Shown here: one piece after another, positions 15,812 through 25,307 of the stretch
How positions within the stretch are numbered: the stretch's first letter is position 1
How the letters are laid out: the number at the start of each line of letters is the position of its first letter
Origin: Azospirillum soli
GTDB lineage: Bacteria; Pseudomonadota; Alphaproteobacteria; Azospirillales; Azospirillaceae
DNA length: 64,000 nucleotides
NCBI RefSeq assembly: GCF_017876165.1
Contig: NZ_JAGINQ010000026.1
Coordinates: 1 to 64,000 of the forward strand
Direction: 5' to 3'
Program-made: the position numbers and the translations under genes
Notes under the pieces: generated by a model
What the model was told of the DNA's origin: nothing
Databases searched by the model: none
Seen by the model: the letters and a program-made list of their open reading frames with translations, nothing else

Positions 15812-17325
15812 TGGACGTCTTCGGGATGGACCTGTTCGGAAACCTGATGCTCGGCCTCGGCGTGTCGCTGTCGCCGGGCAACCTGATGCTCTGCCTAGGG
15901 GGCGCGCTGATCGGCACGCTGATCGGCGTGCTGCCCGGCATCGGCCCGACCGCGACGGTCGCCATGCTGCTGCCGCTGACCTTCTATCTGCCGCCGGTCG
16001 GTGCGCTGATCATGCTGGCCGGCATCTTCTACGGCTCGCAGTACGGCGGCTCGGCAACGGCCATCCTGGTCAACCTGCCGGGCGAGTCCTCCTCGGTGGT
16101 CACCTGCCTGGACGGTTACCAAATGGCGCGGCAGGGCCGGGCCGGGGTGGCGCTCGCCACGGCGGCGCTCGCCTCGCTGTTCGCCGGCATCGTCACCACG
16201 CTGGTCATCGCGGTGGCCGGCCCGCCGCTGGCCGGCATCGCGCTCGCCTTCGGGCCGGCGGAGTATGTGGCGCTGATGCTGCTGGGCCTGATCGGCGCGG
16301 TCACCCTGGCGCACGGGTCGGTGGTCAAGGCCATCGCCATGATCCTGCTGGGCCTGCTGCTGAGCATGGCCGGCACCGACATCAACTCCGGCGACACGCG
16401 CTTCACCTTCGGGCTGCCGCAGCTTTACGACGGGATCGACTTCGTGCCGCTGGCCATGGGCCTGTTCGGCCTCGCCGAGATCATCCACAACCTGGAGCAG
16501 ACCGGCGGCGAGGGGCGCAAGACCGCTCCCATCTCGCGCCTGTGGCCGAACCGGGAGGACTTCCGCCAGGGCTGGCCGGCGGCGGTGCGCGGCACCGTGC
16601 TGGGCACCGTGCTGGGCATCCTGCCCGGCGGCGGCGCGACGCTGAGTTCGTTCGCCGCCTACTCGCTGGAAAAGAAGATCTCCCGCACGCCGCAGCGCTT
16701 CGGCAAGGGTGCCATCGAGGGCGTGGCATCGCCGGAGGCCGCCAACAACGCCGCCGCGCAGGCCTGCTTCATCCCCATGCTGAGCCTCGGCATCCCACCC
16801 AACGCCATCATGGCGCTGATGATCGGCGCCATGACCATCCACGGCATCACGCCGGGGCCGCAGATCATGGTCAAGCAGCCCGAGCTGTTCTGGGGCATGA
16901 TCGCCAGCATGCTGGTCGGCAACGTGATCCTGGTGATCCTGAACCTGCCGATGATCGGGCTGTGGGTGCGGCTGCTGAAGGTCCCCTATGGCTATCTGTT
17001 CCCGGCCATCCTGGTCTTCTGCTGCATCGGCACCTACAGCCTGAACAACAGCGCCTTCAACGTGCTGCTGATGGGGCTGTTCGGCATCCTCGGCTACGGC
17101 TTGCGCAAGCTGGAGTGCGAGGCGGCACCGCTGATGCTGGGCTTCGTGCTCGGCCCCATGCTGGAGGAGAATCTGGGCCGCGCCCTGCTCCTGTCCGGCG
17201 GCGACCCGTTCGTCTTCCTCACCCGCCCGATCAGCGGCAGCCTGCTGGCCGTCGCCGGGCTGCTTCTGGCGCTGATGGTGCTGCCCTCGATCCGCCGCCA
17301 GCGGGACGAGGCCTTCAAGGAATAA
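15811..17325 (+). CDS. tctA: Tripartite tricarboxylate transporter large membrane subunit TctA
   Basis: This 504-residue polytopic protein carries the TctA family blocks: GVLPGIGPTATVAMLLPLTF near residue 37, FYGSQYGGSATAILVNLPGE near residue 70, the mirrored LGILPGGGATLSSFAAYSLE in the middle, and EAANNAAAQACFIPMLSLGIPPNA. About twelve membrane helices fit the normal topology. The length is typical. It would import a di- or tricarboxylate; the aldolase gene 20 bases downstream suggests a pyruvate-type or aromatic ring-cleavage intermediate as substrate, which is inference from position. Confidence 0.9.
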   Translation: MDVFGMDLFGNLMLGLGVSLSPGNLMLCLGGALIGTLIGVLPGIGPTATVAMLLPLTFYLPPVGALIMLAGIFYGSQYGGSATAILVNLPGESSSVVTCLDGYQMARQGRAGVALATAALASLFAGIVTTLVIAVAGPPLAGIALAFGPAEYVALMLLGLIGAVTLAHGSVVKAIAMILLGLLLSMAGTDINSGDTRFTFGLPQLYDGIDFVPLAMGLFGLAEIIHNLEQTGGEGRKTAPISRLWPNREDFRQGWPAAVRGTVLGTVLGILPGGGATLSSFAAYSLEKKISRTPQRFGKGAIEGVASPEAANNAAAQACFIPMLSLGIPPNAIMALMIGAMTIHGITPGPQIMVKQPELFWGMIASMLVGNVILVILNLPMIGLWVRLLKVPYGYLFPAILVFCCIGTYSLNNSAFNVLLMGLFGILGYGLRKLECEAAPLMLGFVLGPMLEENLGRALLLSGGDPFVFLTRPISGSLLAVAGLLLALMVLPSIRRQRDEAFKE

Positions 17326-17344
17326 GGAAAGGGTCCGCGTTCAA

Positions 17345-18013
17345 ATGACCGTCATCCATGACTTCGCCCGCCCGGCCCAGGACCTGATCGACGCCTTCCG
17401 GAGCCAGTCCCCCGCCACGCTGCACGAGGCGATGGGGAAAAAGGGCGCCCTGCCCTTCCCCATCAAGCCGCTCTATCCGGGAATGCGGGTGTGCGGCCCG
17501 GCGGTGACCGTGTCCTGCGGGCCGACCGACAACCTGATGATCCACGTCGCCATGACCCTGACCAAGCCGGGCGACGTGCTGGTCGTGGACTTCAAGGGCA
17601 TGACCGAGGCCGGTCCCTGGGGCGACGTGCTGACCGCGTCGGCGCTGCAGCGCGGTCTCGCCGGGCTGGTGATCGACGGCTGCGTGCGCGACGCCGCGGC
17701 GATCCGCGAGATGGGCTTCCCGGTCTTCTGCCGGGGCACCAACATGAAGGGCACCACCAAGAGCCAGCCGGCCGGCGACGTGAACACGACCATCGTCTGC
17801 GCGGGTGTGATCGTGTCGCCGGGTGACATCGTGGTCGGCGACGACGACGGCGTGGTCGTGGTGCCCCAGGCCGAGGCCGCCGCCACGCTGGCCAAGGCCG
17901 ACGAGCGCGAGCGGATCGAGGCGGCGTTTCGCGAGAAGCTGAACGCCGGCCAGACCACCGTCGATGTGCTGGATCTGAAGCCCTATCTGGCCAAGGCCGG
18001 CATCATGCTGTGA
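17345..18013 (+). CDS. RraA-fold aldolase (HMG / carboxy-hydroxy-oxoadipate aldolase type)
   Basis: The 222-residue protein belongs to the RraA-like/class II HMG aldolase family, with the conserved GLVIDGCVRD loop that binds substrate and the divalent metal and with GDIVVGDDDGVVVVPQ further on. Members include 4-hydroxy-4-methyl-2-oxoglutarate aldolase and LigK of the protocatechuate 4,5-cleavage route, both releasing pyruvate; the RNase E inhibitor RraA is shorter. Close linkage to TctBA argues for a catabolic role in carboxylate use. The exact substrate is not determined. A weak hairpin with one mismatch (18023-18046) follows. Confidence 0.8.
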   Translation: MTVIHDFARPAQDLIDAFRSQSPATLHEAMGKKGALPFPIKPLYPGMRVCGPAVTVSCGPTDNLMIHVAMTLTKPGDVLVVDFKGMTEAGPWGDVLTASALQRGLAGLVIDGCVRDAAAIREMGFPVFCRGTNMKGTTKSQPAGDVNTTIVCAGVIVSPGDIVVGDDDGVVVVPQAEAAATLAKADERERIEAAFREKLNAGQTTVDVLDLKPYLAKAGIML

Positions 18014-18163
18014 ACGGGAAAAGGCGGGAGGGTTGGTCCTTCCGCCCTTCTTACCGTTTGGTCCAGGGGGGCCCATCCCGCAGGGAGCGGAAATTGCGGG
18101 CCATGCTCCGCAGTTCGGCCGCGAAGGCCTCGGGTTGCAGCGTCCGGTGTGTTCGGAAAGGCC

Positions 18164-20305
18164 TTACGAGCCCGGCACGGCCAGGATGGTGACACCGTCC
18201 ACCGAGTCACGGGTGGCGATGCAGATGGTGCGCGGCGGATCGTTGGGGTCGGCCGGCCGCAGGTCCAGTGTGAAGCCGGCGAAGGCCAGGCGCGAATCCT
18301 TGAAGTAGGACGCCACATCCGGGCGCACGGCGTGGAAGGCCGTGGCCCCTGCCAGAGGCCGGTCGGCGGCAACGATGAAGGCCTGGTCCTGGAAGGGGCC
18401 GCGAAAGCGCGACCAGCCGGACAGGCGCACCCGCCCGTCGGCCTCGACGCTCCGGCGGTCGATGAAACCGCCGGCTTCGCCGGACGGGCAGTCGGCGGCG
18501 ATGGTCACCGGGCGGGCGGGCAGGAACGCCTCCACCGGCACGCCGACGGCGTCGGCCGCATCGAGGTAGGGCTTCTCGATGCCAAAGCGCGGGCGCACGT
18601 GGGTGTAGCGGTTGAACAGCCAGTTCAGTTCCTCGTCCGGCAGGTCGGGAAAGCGCGGACGGAAGAGGTCGGGACGCGGGATGGTCAGCACGTGGTTGAC
18701 CGCCTTGAAGCCCAGCCCGCCCGGCACCGCGCCGAGGCCGGCAATGCGATGCTCGACGAGCAGCCAGCCGTCGGGATGCTGGCGCGCCCGCTCGGCCCAG
18801 GCGGCCGTCTCCGGCGTTTGCGGCGGACGGAAGATGGCGTGCGCCGACATCACCGGGTTGTAGTCGCCGAAGGCCACGACGCTCACCAGCCCAACGGCCG
18901 CCAGCATGGCGCGGCGCAGCCGGGGGCCGCTCCAGCCGGCCAGCAGCGCGCCGCCCAGGCCCGCCACGGCCGCGACGATCAGCAGGTCCTTCCAGCCGGC
19001 CGCGAGCGCGCCGTGCGGCGCCTTGGAATAGATCCAGGCGGCGATACCCAGCCCACCCAGCAGCAGCAGACGCACAGGCGTGATCCGCAGCGGCCGGTCG
19101 CGCAGGACCACCAGGGCCATGGTCGTGATCAGCAGCCCGGCGCTGAAGAAGTGGCGCTGCGGCGAATAGGTGCTCCAATACAGCAGCCGCCCGGCCCAGG
19201 ACGGCACCGGCAGCATCATCCACACGGCGGTCGGCACCAGCCCGGCCGCGAGCACCAGCAACGCGGTGCGCGTGCCGCGCGCCATGCCTCCCCGCCAGCC
19301 ATGCAGCAGCAGAGCCACCAAGGGCAGATAGCTGCCGACCACGGTGATCTCGCAGCCGTTCGGCGCGCGCAGCTTCAGGCCATCGGCCAGGGGTTCATGC
19401 CGCAGGATGTTGATGTGCGGGAAGATCTGCTGAAGGAAGTGCCGCAGCGAGATGCGCCCGCCCGTCACCTCGCGTTGACCGGGGTAGACGGTGTTCGCCA
19501 TGGCCGGGATGACGTCCATGAAGTAGATGCCGGCGGTCGCCGCCGCCGCGACCCCGGCGAGCGCGGCGACCACCACCCGGTTCAGCGTCACCGTGTCCGG
19601 CCGCAGCGCCAGCACCAGGAACACCCCGGCGTAGGCCAAGGGCACGATGATCGGCGGGTAGAGATGCCCCAGAAGCAGGGCACCGGTGATCCAGTACACC
19701 GTCACGAAACGCCGCCACGCCGGCCCCGACGAGAGCAGCGCCACCACCAGCCACGGGTAATAGGCGAGAATCGGTTGCCACGTCGTCCACCACGCCTGGG
19801 TGAAGGCCGAGAAATACAGCACCACGCTGCCGACCGTCGCCAGATCGCCGGGCATGCCCAACGCCCGGAACATCGCCCGGTATCCCAGCAGAAACAGCGC
19901 CGTGAAGAGATAATGGCTGAACGAGAAGGCGTGGGCCGGATCGGTCAGGAAATACAGCCAGTATTGCGGGCGGAAGGCCAGTGCCCAGTCGAGCAGGGGC
20001 AACGCGTTGAAATTCCGCAGATCCTCGCCGTAGATCGACTGGCCGTTCCAGCGCCCGAAGCCGTTCGCCACCGACATTTGGGTGAGCGGCGTCCACACCG
20101 ACCATTCGTCGGAACGGATCGCGTGCGGCTCGAACAGCATCACGCCGTCGTTGGCGGCGCCGAGGTCACGCAGCACGACGCCGTAGGACGACGGCGACCA
20201 CGCGTTCCCGACATAGACCAGCCCGACCAACAGCAGCACGAGCAGCAAGGGATCGCGCAGCAGCCGACCGGGAGACGGCAGGCGGGAGGCAAGGGCGTTC
20301 GTCAT
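18164..20305 (-). CDS. Large polytopic membrane protein, GT-C-like
   Basis: This 713-residue protein has around twelve predicted membrane helices (for example LLLVLLLVGLVYVGNAW near the N-terminus, FTALFLLGYRAMF, IIVPLAYAGVFLVLAL and LLVLAAGLVPTAVWMML). A hydrophilic C-terminal domain of about 200 residues ends in VRLSGWSRFRG...TLDLRPAD. The layout resembles GT-C-fold glycosyltransferases and YfhO-like proteins that move lipid-linked sugars on the outer face of the inner membrane, but I see no confident family motif. ATG 20305 is preferred over the further upstream one. It stands alone on the minus strand. Glycan modification is a guess based on fold and neighbourhood. Confidence 0.6.
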   Translation of the reverse strand: MTNALASRLPSPGRLLRDPLLLVLLLVGLVYVGNAWSPSSYGVVLRDLGAANDGVMLFEPHAIRSDEWSVWTPLTQMSVANGFGRWNGQSIYGEDLRNFNALPLLDWALAFRPQYWLYFLTDPAHAFSFSHYLFTALFLLGYRAMFRALGMPGDLATVGSVVLYFSAFTQAWWTTWQPILAYYPWLVVALLSSGPAWRRFVTVYWITGALLLGHLYPPIIVPLAYAGVFLVLALRPDTVTLNRVVVAALAGVAAAATAGIYFMDVIPAMANTVYPGQREVTGGRISLRHFLQQIFPHINILRHEPLADGLKLRAPNGCEITVVGSYLPLVALLLHGWRGGMARGTRTALLVLAAGLVPTAVWMMLPVPSWAGRLLYWSTYSPQRHFFSAGLLITTMALVVLRDRPLRITPVRLLLLGGLGIAAWIYSKAPHGALAAGWKDLLIVAAVAGLGGALLAGWSGPRLRRAMLAAVGLVSVVAFGDYNPVMSAHAIFRPPQTPETAAWAERARQHPDGWLLVEHRIAGLGAVPGGLGFKAVNHVLTIPRPDLFRPRFPDLPDEELNWLFNRYTHVRPRFGIEKPYLDAADAVGVPVEAFLPARPVTIAADCPSGEAGGFIDRRSVEADGRVRLSGWSRFRGPFQDQAFIVAADRPLAGATAFHAVRPDVASYFKDSRLAFAGFTLDLRPADPNDPPRTICIATRDSVDGVTILAVPGS

Positions 20306-20454
20306 GACGGAATGGCACGGGACGTTGCGGCGAAGCCCGGCGAGGGCGGCGCATCTTAGTGCAAGGGCCGGCCCTGGCAAGGCGCGTAGCCCGCGGCATT
20401 TCGATCCGTGACCCTATCCGCGACCTTCGTGGCGCCGGTATCAAACCGTCTCGA

Positions 20455-21999
20455 TCAAACCGTCAGGATCGCAAACCAGTCGGACTTCACCTGATCCGGC
20501 CGCAAGCCGGCCAAGGTGACGGTGTGGGTGTCGGAGAAGACGATGACGGCCTCGCCGGCCCCGTTGGCGGCGACGCTGTAGGCCTGGCCGGGGGTGAGGC
20601 CGATGCGGTCGCCGTCGCCACCGGTGAAGTCGGTGATGCGGTCGGCGCCGCCGCCGGTGGAGAAGACGAAGACGTCGGCCCCCGCTCCGCCGGTCAGCGT
20701 GTCGTTGCCCGCGTCGCCCGCCAGCCGGTCGTTGCCGAGGTTGCCGAACAGCGCGTCGTCGCCCGCCCCGCCGAACAGGGTGTCGTCACCACTGCCGCCG
20801 AACAGGGTGTCGGTGCCGGCGTTGCCGAACAGCAGGTCCTGGCCGGCGTTGCCGAACACCAGGTCGTTGCCCTCGCCGCCGGACAGGGCGTCGCTGTCGC
20901 CGCCACCGGCCACCGTGTCGTCGCCCGCGTCGCCCACGACCACGTCGGAGCCGTCGTCGCCGCTCAACAGGTCGTCGTCGCGGCCGCCGAACAGAACGTC
21001 GTCGCCGCGCCCGCCGTACAACTGGTCGGCTCCGGCGTTGCCGAACAGCGCATCGTTGCCCGCGTTGCCGTAAGCCAGATCGGCGCCGCCCGCGCCACAG
21101 AGGGTATCGGCTCCGTCGCCGCCCAGGATCGTGTCAGCGCCCCCCTTTCCCTGCACGGTATCGGCATCGTCCGTACCGATGACGCGCGTGGGCGCATCCG
21201 GTTCGGGCACGGGGGGGAGCGGCGAAGGCGGCAGAGGGAGTGGTGGCGGGGGGGATGGTGGTGGTGACGACGGAGGCGGCGAGCCGCCTCCATTGGAGAC
21301 GGTGGTGACCGGAACGCTCGGCGCCGTACCCGGCATCGTGTCGGGGGCGCCATAGAGATAGACGCCGCCCGCAATGTCGTCGCTTTGCAGGTCGCTGAAA
21401 GATGAATTGTAGATCGGCGCCATCAGTGAGGAAGCCGAGCCGTTGTGACTCAGGCCGATGGCGTGGCCGATCTCATGCAGGGCGACCGTGTAGAAGGAAT
21501 AGCGCCCGGACGCCTCCGTGCCGGGGATGGTGTAGTTCCAGGACTCGGCGGAATCGAACCGGATGAAGGCCCGCACGAAGTCGGTGCCGTTGTAGACGTA
21601 GCTGCATTGGGCGAGTGTCTTGTTCTGCCCGTCGAGGGCGTCGACGCCGAAGCGCAAATCCACGGAGGCGGAATCCTCGCTCGCCTCCACGAAGTCGATC
21701 CGGCACACCTCCTCCCAGCGGGCCAGGGCGGCTCTGGTCGCGGCCTTCTGGTCGGCGGTCAGCGTGGCGTCGTAGTCGCCGCCCGGCTGGTTGGAGTAGT
21801 TGCTGGTCGCGAAGCTCCAGGTGACCTGCGCGGTTTTCCCGACGTCGGACATGCCGCCCCAACGCCAGCCGTAAGCACTGTAGCTGGAACTGCCGGTGCT
21901 CAGATCGGCGGACGAGGTTCGATCGCTTGTTTCGGCATCGCTCTGGAACCGGCCGGAAGGTCCAGAGCAAAGCGCACAGAAACAGGGGGCGTACTGCAT
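20455..21999 (-). CDS. Matrixin-like zinc metalloprotease with RTX repeats
   Basis: The 514-residue protein joins a metzincin protease domain to a calcium-binding RTX domain. HEIGHAIGLSH (residues 175-185) is the HExxHxxGxxH zinc site, followed by LMAPIYNSSFSDLQSDD, where the methionine turn is expected. A Ser/Pro-rich linker leads to about eight GGxGxDxxxG-type nonapeptides (roughly 281-437) and a C-terminal block ending in HTVTLAGLRPDQVKSDWFAI. This is the architecture of serralysin-type secreted proteases exported by a type I system without a signal peptide. The start is uncertain; ATG 21852 is a shorter option. The last 70 residues nearly match those of the two large RTX proteins in this window. 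Confidence 0.85.
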   Translation of the reverse strand: MQYAPCFCALCSGPSGRFQSDAETSDRTSSADLSTGSSSYSAYGWRWGGMSDVGKTAQVTWSFATSNYSNQPGGDYDATLTADQKAATRAALARWEEVCRIDFVEASEDSASVDLRFGVDALDGQNKTLAQCSYVYNGTDFVRAFIRFDSAESWNYTIPGTEASGRYSFYTVALHEIGHAIGLSHNGSASSLMAPIYNSSFSDLQSDDIAGGVYLYGAPDTMPGTAPSVPVTTVSNGGGSPPPSSPPPSPPPPLPLPPSPLPPVPEPDAPTRVIGTDDADTVQGKGGADTILGGDGADTLCGAGGADLAYGNAGNDALFGNAGADQLYGGRGDDVLFGGRDDDLLSGDDGSDVVVGDAGDDTVAGGGDSDALSGGEGNDLVFGNAGQDLLFGNAGTDTLFGGSGDDTLFGGAGDDALFGNLGNDRLAGDAGNDTLTGGAGADVFVFSTGGGADRITDFTGGDGDRIGLTPGQAYSVAANGAGEAVIVFSDTHTVTLAGLRPDQVKSDWFAILTV

Positions 22000-22230
22000 T
22001 CCGCAAAAGTCCGCTGTTGCCGCGCATTTGGCGCGTTTATGCGGAGCTTTTGGCAGGCTATCGCTTAATGGAGTGTCACCGGCCCAAGGTTGTCACAGGA
22101 AAGTCAAGGCAGGGGCAAGGTCGGTCCGGCGGGCTGGAGCCAAGATGGGCGAGACCGGCGTGAAGGGCCCACGGCCTCGCGAACCAGTCCATCTTGAACG
22201 GCATCCCTCGGCGGAAGAAGGGTGTCCCCT

Positions 22231-22443
22231 TCACGCGGCGACCGCGATGCCCGGCTCGGCGAAGGCGGCGTAGCTGTCGCGCTGCTCGGTCAGATTGGCG
22301 ATCAGATCTTTCAGGCTGTCACGGGCGAAGGGGTTCACGGTCTCGTTCAGCTTCGCCTGCGCAATGGCGATGAATTCATCCAGGACGTTCAGGTGAAGCT
22401 GCGCCGCGACGAAGATGTCATAAGAAGAGGAGGAGGTGGTCAT
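22231..22443 (-). CDS. Small protein of unknown function
   Basis: This is a 70-residue, mostly helical protein (YDIFVAAQLHLNVLDEFIAI, then KLNETVNPFARDSLKDLIAN). I do not recognise it. GGGAG lies at the right distance before ATG 22443, which supports translation from that site rather than the longer in-frame ATG. There is no signal peptide. It lies alone between the RTX protease and an FkbM methyltransferase gene, with a 230-base spacer before the protease start. Confidence 0.6.
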   Translation of the reverse strand: MTTSSSSYDIFVAAQLHLNVLDEFIAIAQAKLNETVNPFARDSLKDLIANLTEQRDSYAAFAEPGIAVAA

Positions 22444-22602
22444 AATCAAAACTCCCGATTGGCTTGTTTTCCGTGAACCCATGAAGCCATTCCGCCAGTT
22501 AACGAGGTGTTAAGATCGCCTTTTGAGCGTATGTCTATAGGTGATTACCTCTTTTGTCTAAAAATTGCGCGATCGGATTTTGACTGGCCAAGCTCCGGAC
22601 CA

Positions 22603-23493
22603 CTAAGCGTACTCTTTTAGTGAAAGATAGAGGCGGGGCAGAGGCCGGTTCAGCGCTTGCTTGTAACGCACCGCCGTGTCGCTGCCGGTCCGCCGGTCAT
22701 GCTCGGCGAGCAGCCGATGGACGAGATCGTAGGACTGATAAATGTCGTTCAGAACAAGCGCCCCCTTCAGAAGGGCTTCGTTGCCCCACATGTCCAGACG
22801 GGAGACATCCCGCACGAAAACCGCATCCGCCCACAAAATCTGGCTTGTCGCTTGGAACGGGTTTGCTGGCCGGATCGGCCGGTAGGATCGCCCGGCAATG
22901 TCGAGAAACTTGTGCAGGATGAAGCCGTGCTGGCGCAGAAAGACCTGGAGGTCGCCGAACAGGGGCTGCTGCTTGTAAAGCGCCACGAATTCGGCCTCGG
23001 TCTCAAGGACGAGCGCGCTGGAAAGAGCGCGCGTGCCGTTCTCAAGCACCATCAGCTCGGCGCCTTGGACATCGATCTTGATGTAATCGGGCGCACTGAG
23101 GTCGGGAACGTCGTCCAGGCGCACCGTCTGAACCGTCTCCCGGGCAATGACTTCAAAATTGCCCCCGGGATCGGCCCCGATCGACACGAACATGTCGATG
23201 ACGGCCGGGTCGGGCTCAAGCAGCGATGAGCAACCCGGATAGCGGGCGATCTGAAAGCTGGCCGGCCCGCCCGGCCCGAGGAAGACAGGGTGGTAGCGGT
23301 AGGGCCCCTGGCGCTCTTGAAGCTTCTTGAACTGCTCGGGCGCGGGTTCGAACCCGGTGACGTGAGCCAGCCCCTGCGCGACCAGCGGCTGGTACCGGTC
23401 GTTCCCCTCCGGCATCGCGCCGATGTCAAGAACCTCGACCACGGGAAGTTCCTCACCGACAACGGGCTTCAAAAAGAACGTATTCATCGACAT
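22603..23493 (-). CDS. FkbM-family methyltransferase
   Basis: The 296-residue protein is a SAM-dependent methyltransferase of the FkbM type. VVEVLDIGA near residue 18 begins motif I, GFEPAP at about 47 is the acidic loop, and DYIKIDVQGAELMVLENG in the middle is the family hallmark. Such enzymes O-methylate sugars or polyketides and are frequent in surface polysaccharide loci. The C-terminal 100 residues form a separate domain with no clear family. AGGAA precedes ATG 23493. The target is not known. Confidence 0.82.
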   Translation of the reverse strand: MSMNTFFLKPVVGEELPVVEVLDIGAMPEGNDRYQPLVAQGLAHVTGFEPAPEQFKKLQERQGPYRYHPVFLGPGGPASFQIARYPGCSSLLEPDPAVIDMFVSIGADPGGNFEVIARETVQTVRLDDVPDLSAPDYIKIDVQGAELMVLENGTRALSSALVLETEAEFVALYKQQPLFGDLQVFLRQHGFILHKFLDIAGRSYRPIRPANPFQATSQILWADAVFVRDVSRLDMWGNEALLKGALVLNDIYQSYDLVHRLLAEHDRRTGSDTAVRYKQALNRPLPRLYLSLKEYA

Positions 23494-23585
23494 GGCACCA
23501 TTCCTGTTCCGGCCGCCTTTGCATTGCCGCAGCCATCGCCGTTTTGGCTCCCTCGAAGCAGAGCGGCCCGATCATAGCCCTGAGT

Positions 23586-23933
23586 TCAACTGTGCCAAAA
23601 GCTTATCCGGGAGAGCCCGTCGCATGCGCCGTCATCGGCGCTACGTGGATCGGTCTCCATCAAAACCGCTTCAGAGCCATGGTTGCATGCCGAATCACAG
23701 CAGACCACCGCCTTGCTCAAGTCCGGCAGCCCGCCAGTCGGCGGTGCCGGTTCCCCTCCGGCATGCAGGATTCTGCACCGTGCAAAATTGCAAGGGCATC
23801 GACCGCACTCCCGCGTTTCGGGTGACATGGGCGGCGTGTCCGGCTCGGCCATGGCGGCGTTCACAAGCTCGTCCACGGCCGACGCCATCGCGAACACGCC
23901 AACGCGCACCAATGGGCTGGGAATGCCCGTCAT
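23586..23933 (-). CDS. Doubtful small ORF in the plasmid-type region
   Basis: A 115-residue reading frame lies on the minus strand with no recognised domain. The stretch starting MASAVDELVNAAMAEPDTPP reads like a protein, and three cysteines follow. It overlaps two TTGCACCGTGCAA-type palindromes at or near its ends (23774-23784 inside it, 23974-23986 about 40 bases upstream), which might place its promoter there. It may equally be an open frame produced by high GC content. The remaining DNA between 23494 and 24229 shows no better gene. Confidence 0.25.
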   Translation of the reverse strand: MTGIPSPLVRVGVFAMASAVDELVNAAMAEPDTPPMSPETRECGRCPCNFARCRILHAGGEPAPPTGGLPDLSKAVVCCDSACNHGSEAVLMETDPRSADDGACDGLSRISFWHS

Positions 23934-24229
23934 CCCAAGACGTTCAACGTGGAGTATCCGGTTCCGCTCCTGTTTGCACCGTGCAAGCCCCCATCTCCCG
24001 GCCGCCCGGCGCCCGACCGGACGCTACGGTCGACGGTCATGGGCGCCACGATCTCACCGGCTTGAAACCCGCTCGCACCGTTTCAAACCGGCTCCCGCTC
24101 TTCGGGCCTGCGCTGGACCCGCGTTCCGCATCGCTCGCGTCGGACAACGGAGTCCGAGCACGACGGAAGCGGCCGGCTCCATGGATGCCCTCCATGGCCC
24201 CGCTCAGGCTTGCACGGTGCAAGACGCCG

Positions 24230-24877
24230 TCACCCGTTATCGTCGTATCGGATGGCCCGCCGCCGTGGCCGGTTTCTGCGCCGCGCTTCGGCCTCTCGGG
24301 CCTCCGCAGCGACGCGGTCGACCGCCCCCAGCGCGGCGGTCTGGCGCTCGGCATCCGGCAGGCCCCAATAGTCGAAGTTCCCCGTCATCACCGCGACGAC
24401 GCGGCGCATCTCGATTCGGATCAGCTCCGCCGCCTCGCGGGCGGCGTCGCCCGGCCGCAGTGCCGGGTCGCCGACGCCGTCCAGCGAACGGGCGATCCGC
24501 TCGACGCCATGGCCAATGGCCCGCAGCTCCCGAAACACGTCGCGCAACGTCTCCACCTCGGCCGGCGTCCATTGCGGACGGCGGGCCAGGTGCACCAGCG
24601 CCAGCGAACGGAGCCAGTTGGCGGGACTGGTGCCGCGCGCCGTCGCGGCGTCGCTCAAAGCCGCCCGTTCCGGTCCTTTCAGCCGCACCCCGATCTGCTC
24701 ACCGGTCCCGATGCCGCGTGGTGGCGCCGGAGGGCAGCCGCGGACCGCCTCGCACACCAGGCGACGAAGCGCGCCCGACGCGCCGCCCTCGGTCTTCCTG
24801 GCCTCGGCTTTGAAAGCGGCGGCCAGTTCGGCCGGCACCCAAGCCGAGAGCAGTTCCTGCCCGTTTCGTCCGGCCAT
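24230..24877 (-). CDS. MobC-like plasmid mobilisation protein
   Basis: The 215-residue protein begins with a ribbon-helix-helix-like segment (WVPAELAAAFKAEARKTEGG), then QIGVRLKGPERAALSDAATARGTSPANWLR, the pattern of MobC relaxosome accessory proteins, which bind near oriT and help the relaxase. A helical tail of about 100 residues ends in a basic cluster (EARRRNRPRRRAIR). GGAGG lies eight bases before ATG 24877. A relaxase gene is not seen next to it, so it may be a remnant of a mobilisation module or work with one elsewhere. It is surrounded by the TTGCACGGTGCAA palindromes. Confidence 0.6.
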   Translation of the reverse strand: MAGRNGQELLSAWVPAELAAAFKAEARKTEGGASGALRRLVCEAVRGCPPAPPRGIGTGEQIGVRLKGPERAALSDAATARGTSPANWLRSLALVHLARRPQWTPAEVETLRDVFRELRAIGHGVERIARSLDGVGDPALRPGDAAREAAELIRIEMRRVVAVMTGNFDYWGLPDAERQTAALGAVDRVAAEAREAEARRRNRPRRRAIRYDDNG

Positions 24878-25136
24878 CAGCCCTCCTGTATTACTCTGCT
24901 CCCACCAGACATATCCTGCCCCTCTCTTCCTTTGAGCGTTCCACGCTCTCGGTTTTCCTACGGCTCCGTTTCCCTTTGCACGGCGCAAAACCCGCCATGC
25001 GGTCGGGCTCCGGTGAACGGGACGGTCCCGTCCTTGGCGATCAACCGAAGCCGGCCGACACCGGCGGCGCTCGGCGACGCAGGGCAGGCAGCGGCTTCGC
25101 GGCGGCCTTTGGGTCCTGGCAGGCTCCGTCCGCCGC

Positions 25137-25307
25137 TCATTCAACGCGGACGATGCGTAGATCGGCGGCGGTCACCTCCGCAAGGCCGGTGGCGTAGACC
25201 ACCAGCGCCATGCCAGGCCGCCCGGCTGGCCGGTCGACGACCAAGCGGCCCACCGCCCCGTCTCCCGCCGTGACGTGAAAGATGGGCGCCCGCACCGCGT
25301 CGGCCAC
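25137..25307 (-). CDS. Possible 56-residue ORF with GTG start
   Basis: A frame on the minus strand between a TAA and a TGA gives VADAVRAPIFHVTAGDGAVG...ADLRIVRVE, of mixed and plausible composition, starting from GTG 25307. It lies between two palindrome pairs and upstream of the MobC-like gene in the same direction. There is no strong ribosome binding site and no family match, so it is listed only as a candidate. Confidence 0.3.
   Translation of the reverse strand: MADAVRAPIFHVTAGDGAVGRLVVDRPAGRPGMALVVYATGLAEVTAADLRIVRVE

Noticed and set aside
18023..18050. Intrinsic terminator after the RraA-type aldolase
   Set aside because: The stem has a mismatch and the following tract (CTTCTTACC) is poor in T; mentioned only in the gene entry.
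18149..20359. 736-residue open frame opposite the polytopic membrane protein
   Set aside because: The translation is rich in Arg, Gln, His and Gly without structure, while the minus strand shows regular membrane helices.
23423..25273. 616-residue plus-strand frame across the mobilisation region
   Set aside because: It is mostly Arg/Pro/Ser-rich and opposes the MobC-like gene that has a proper ribosome binding site.
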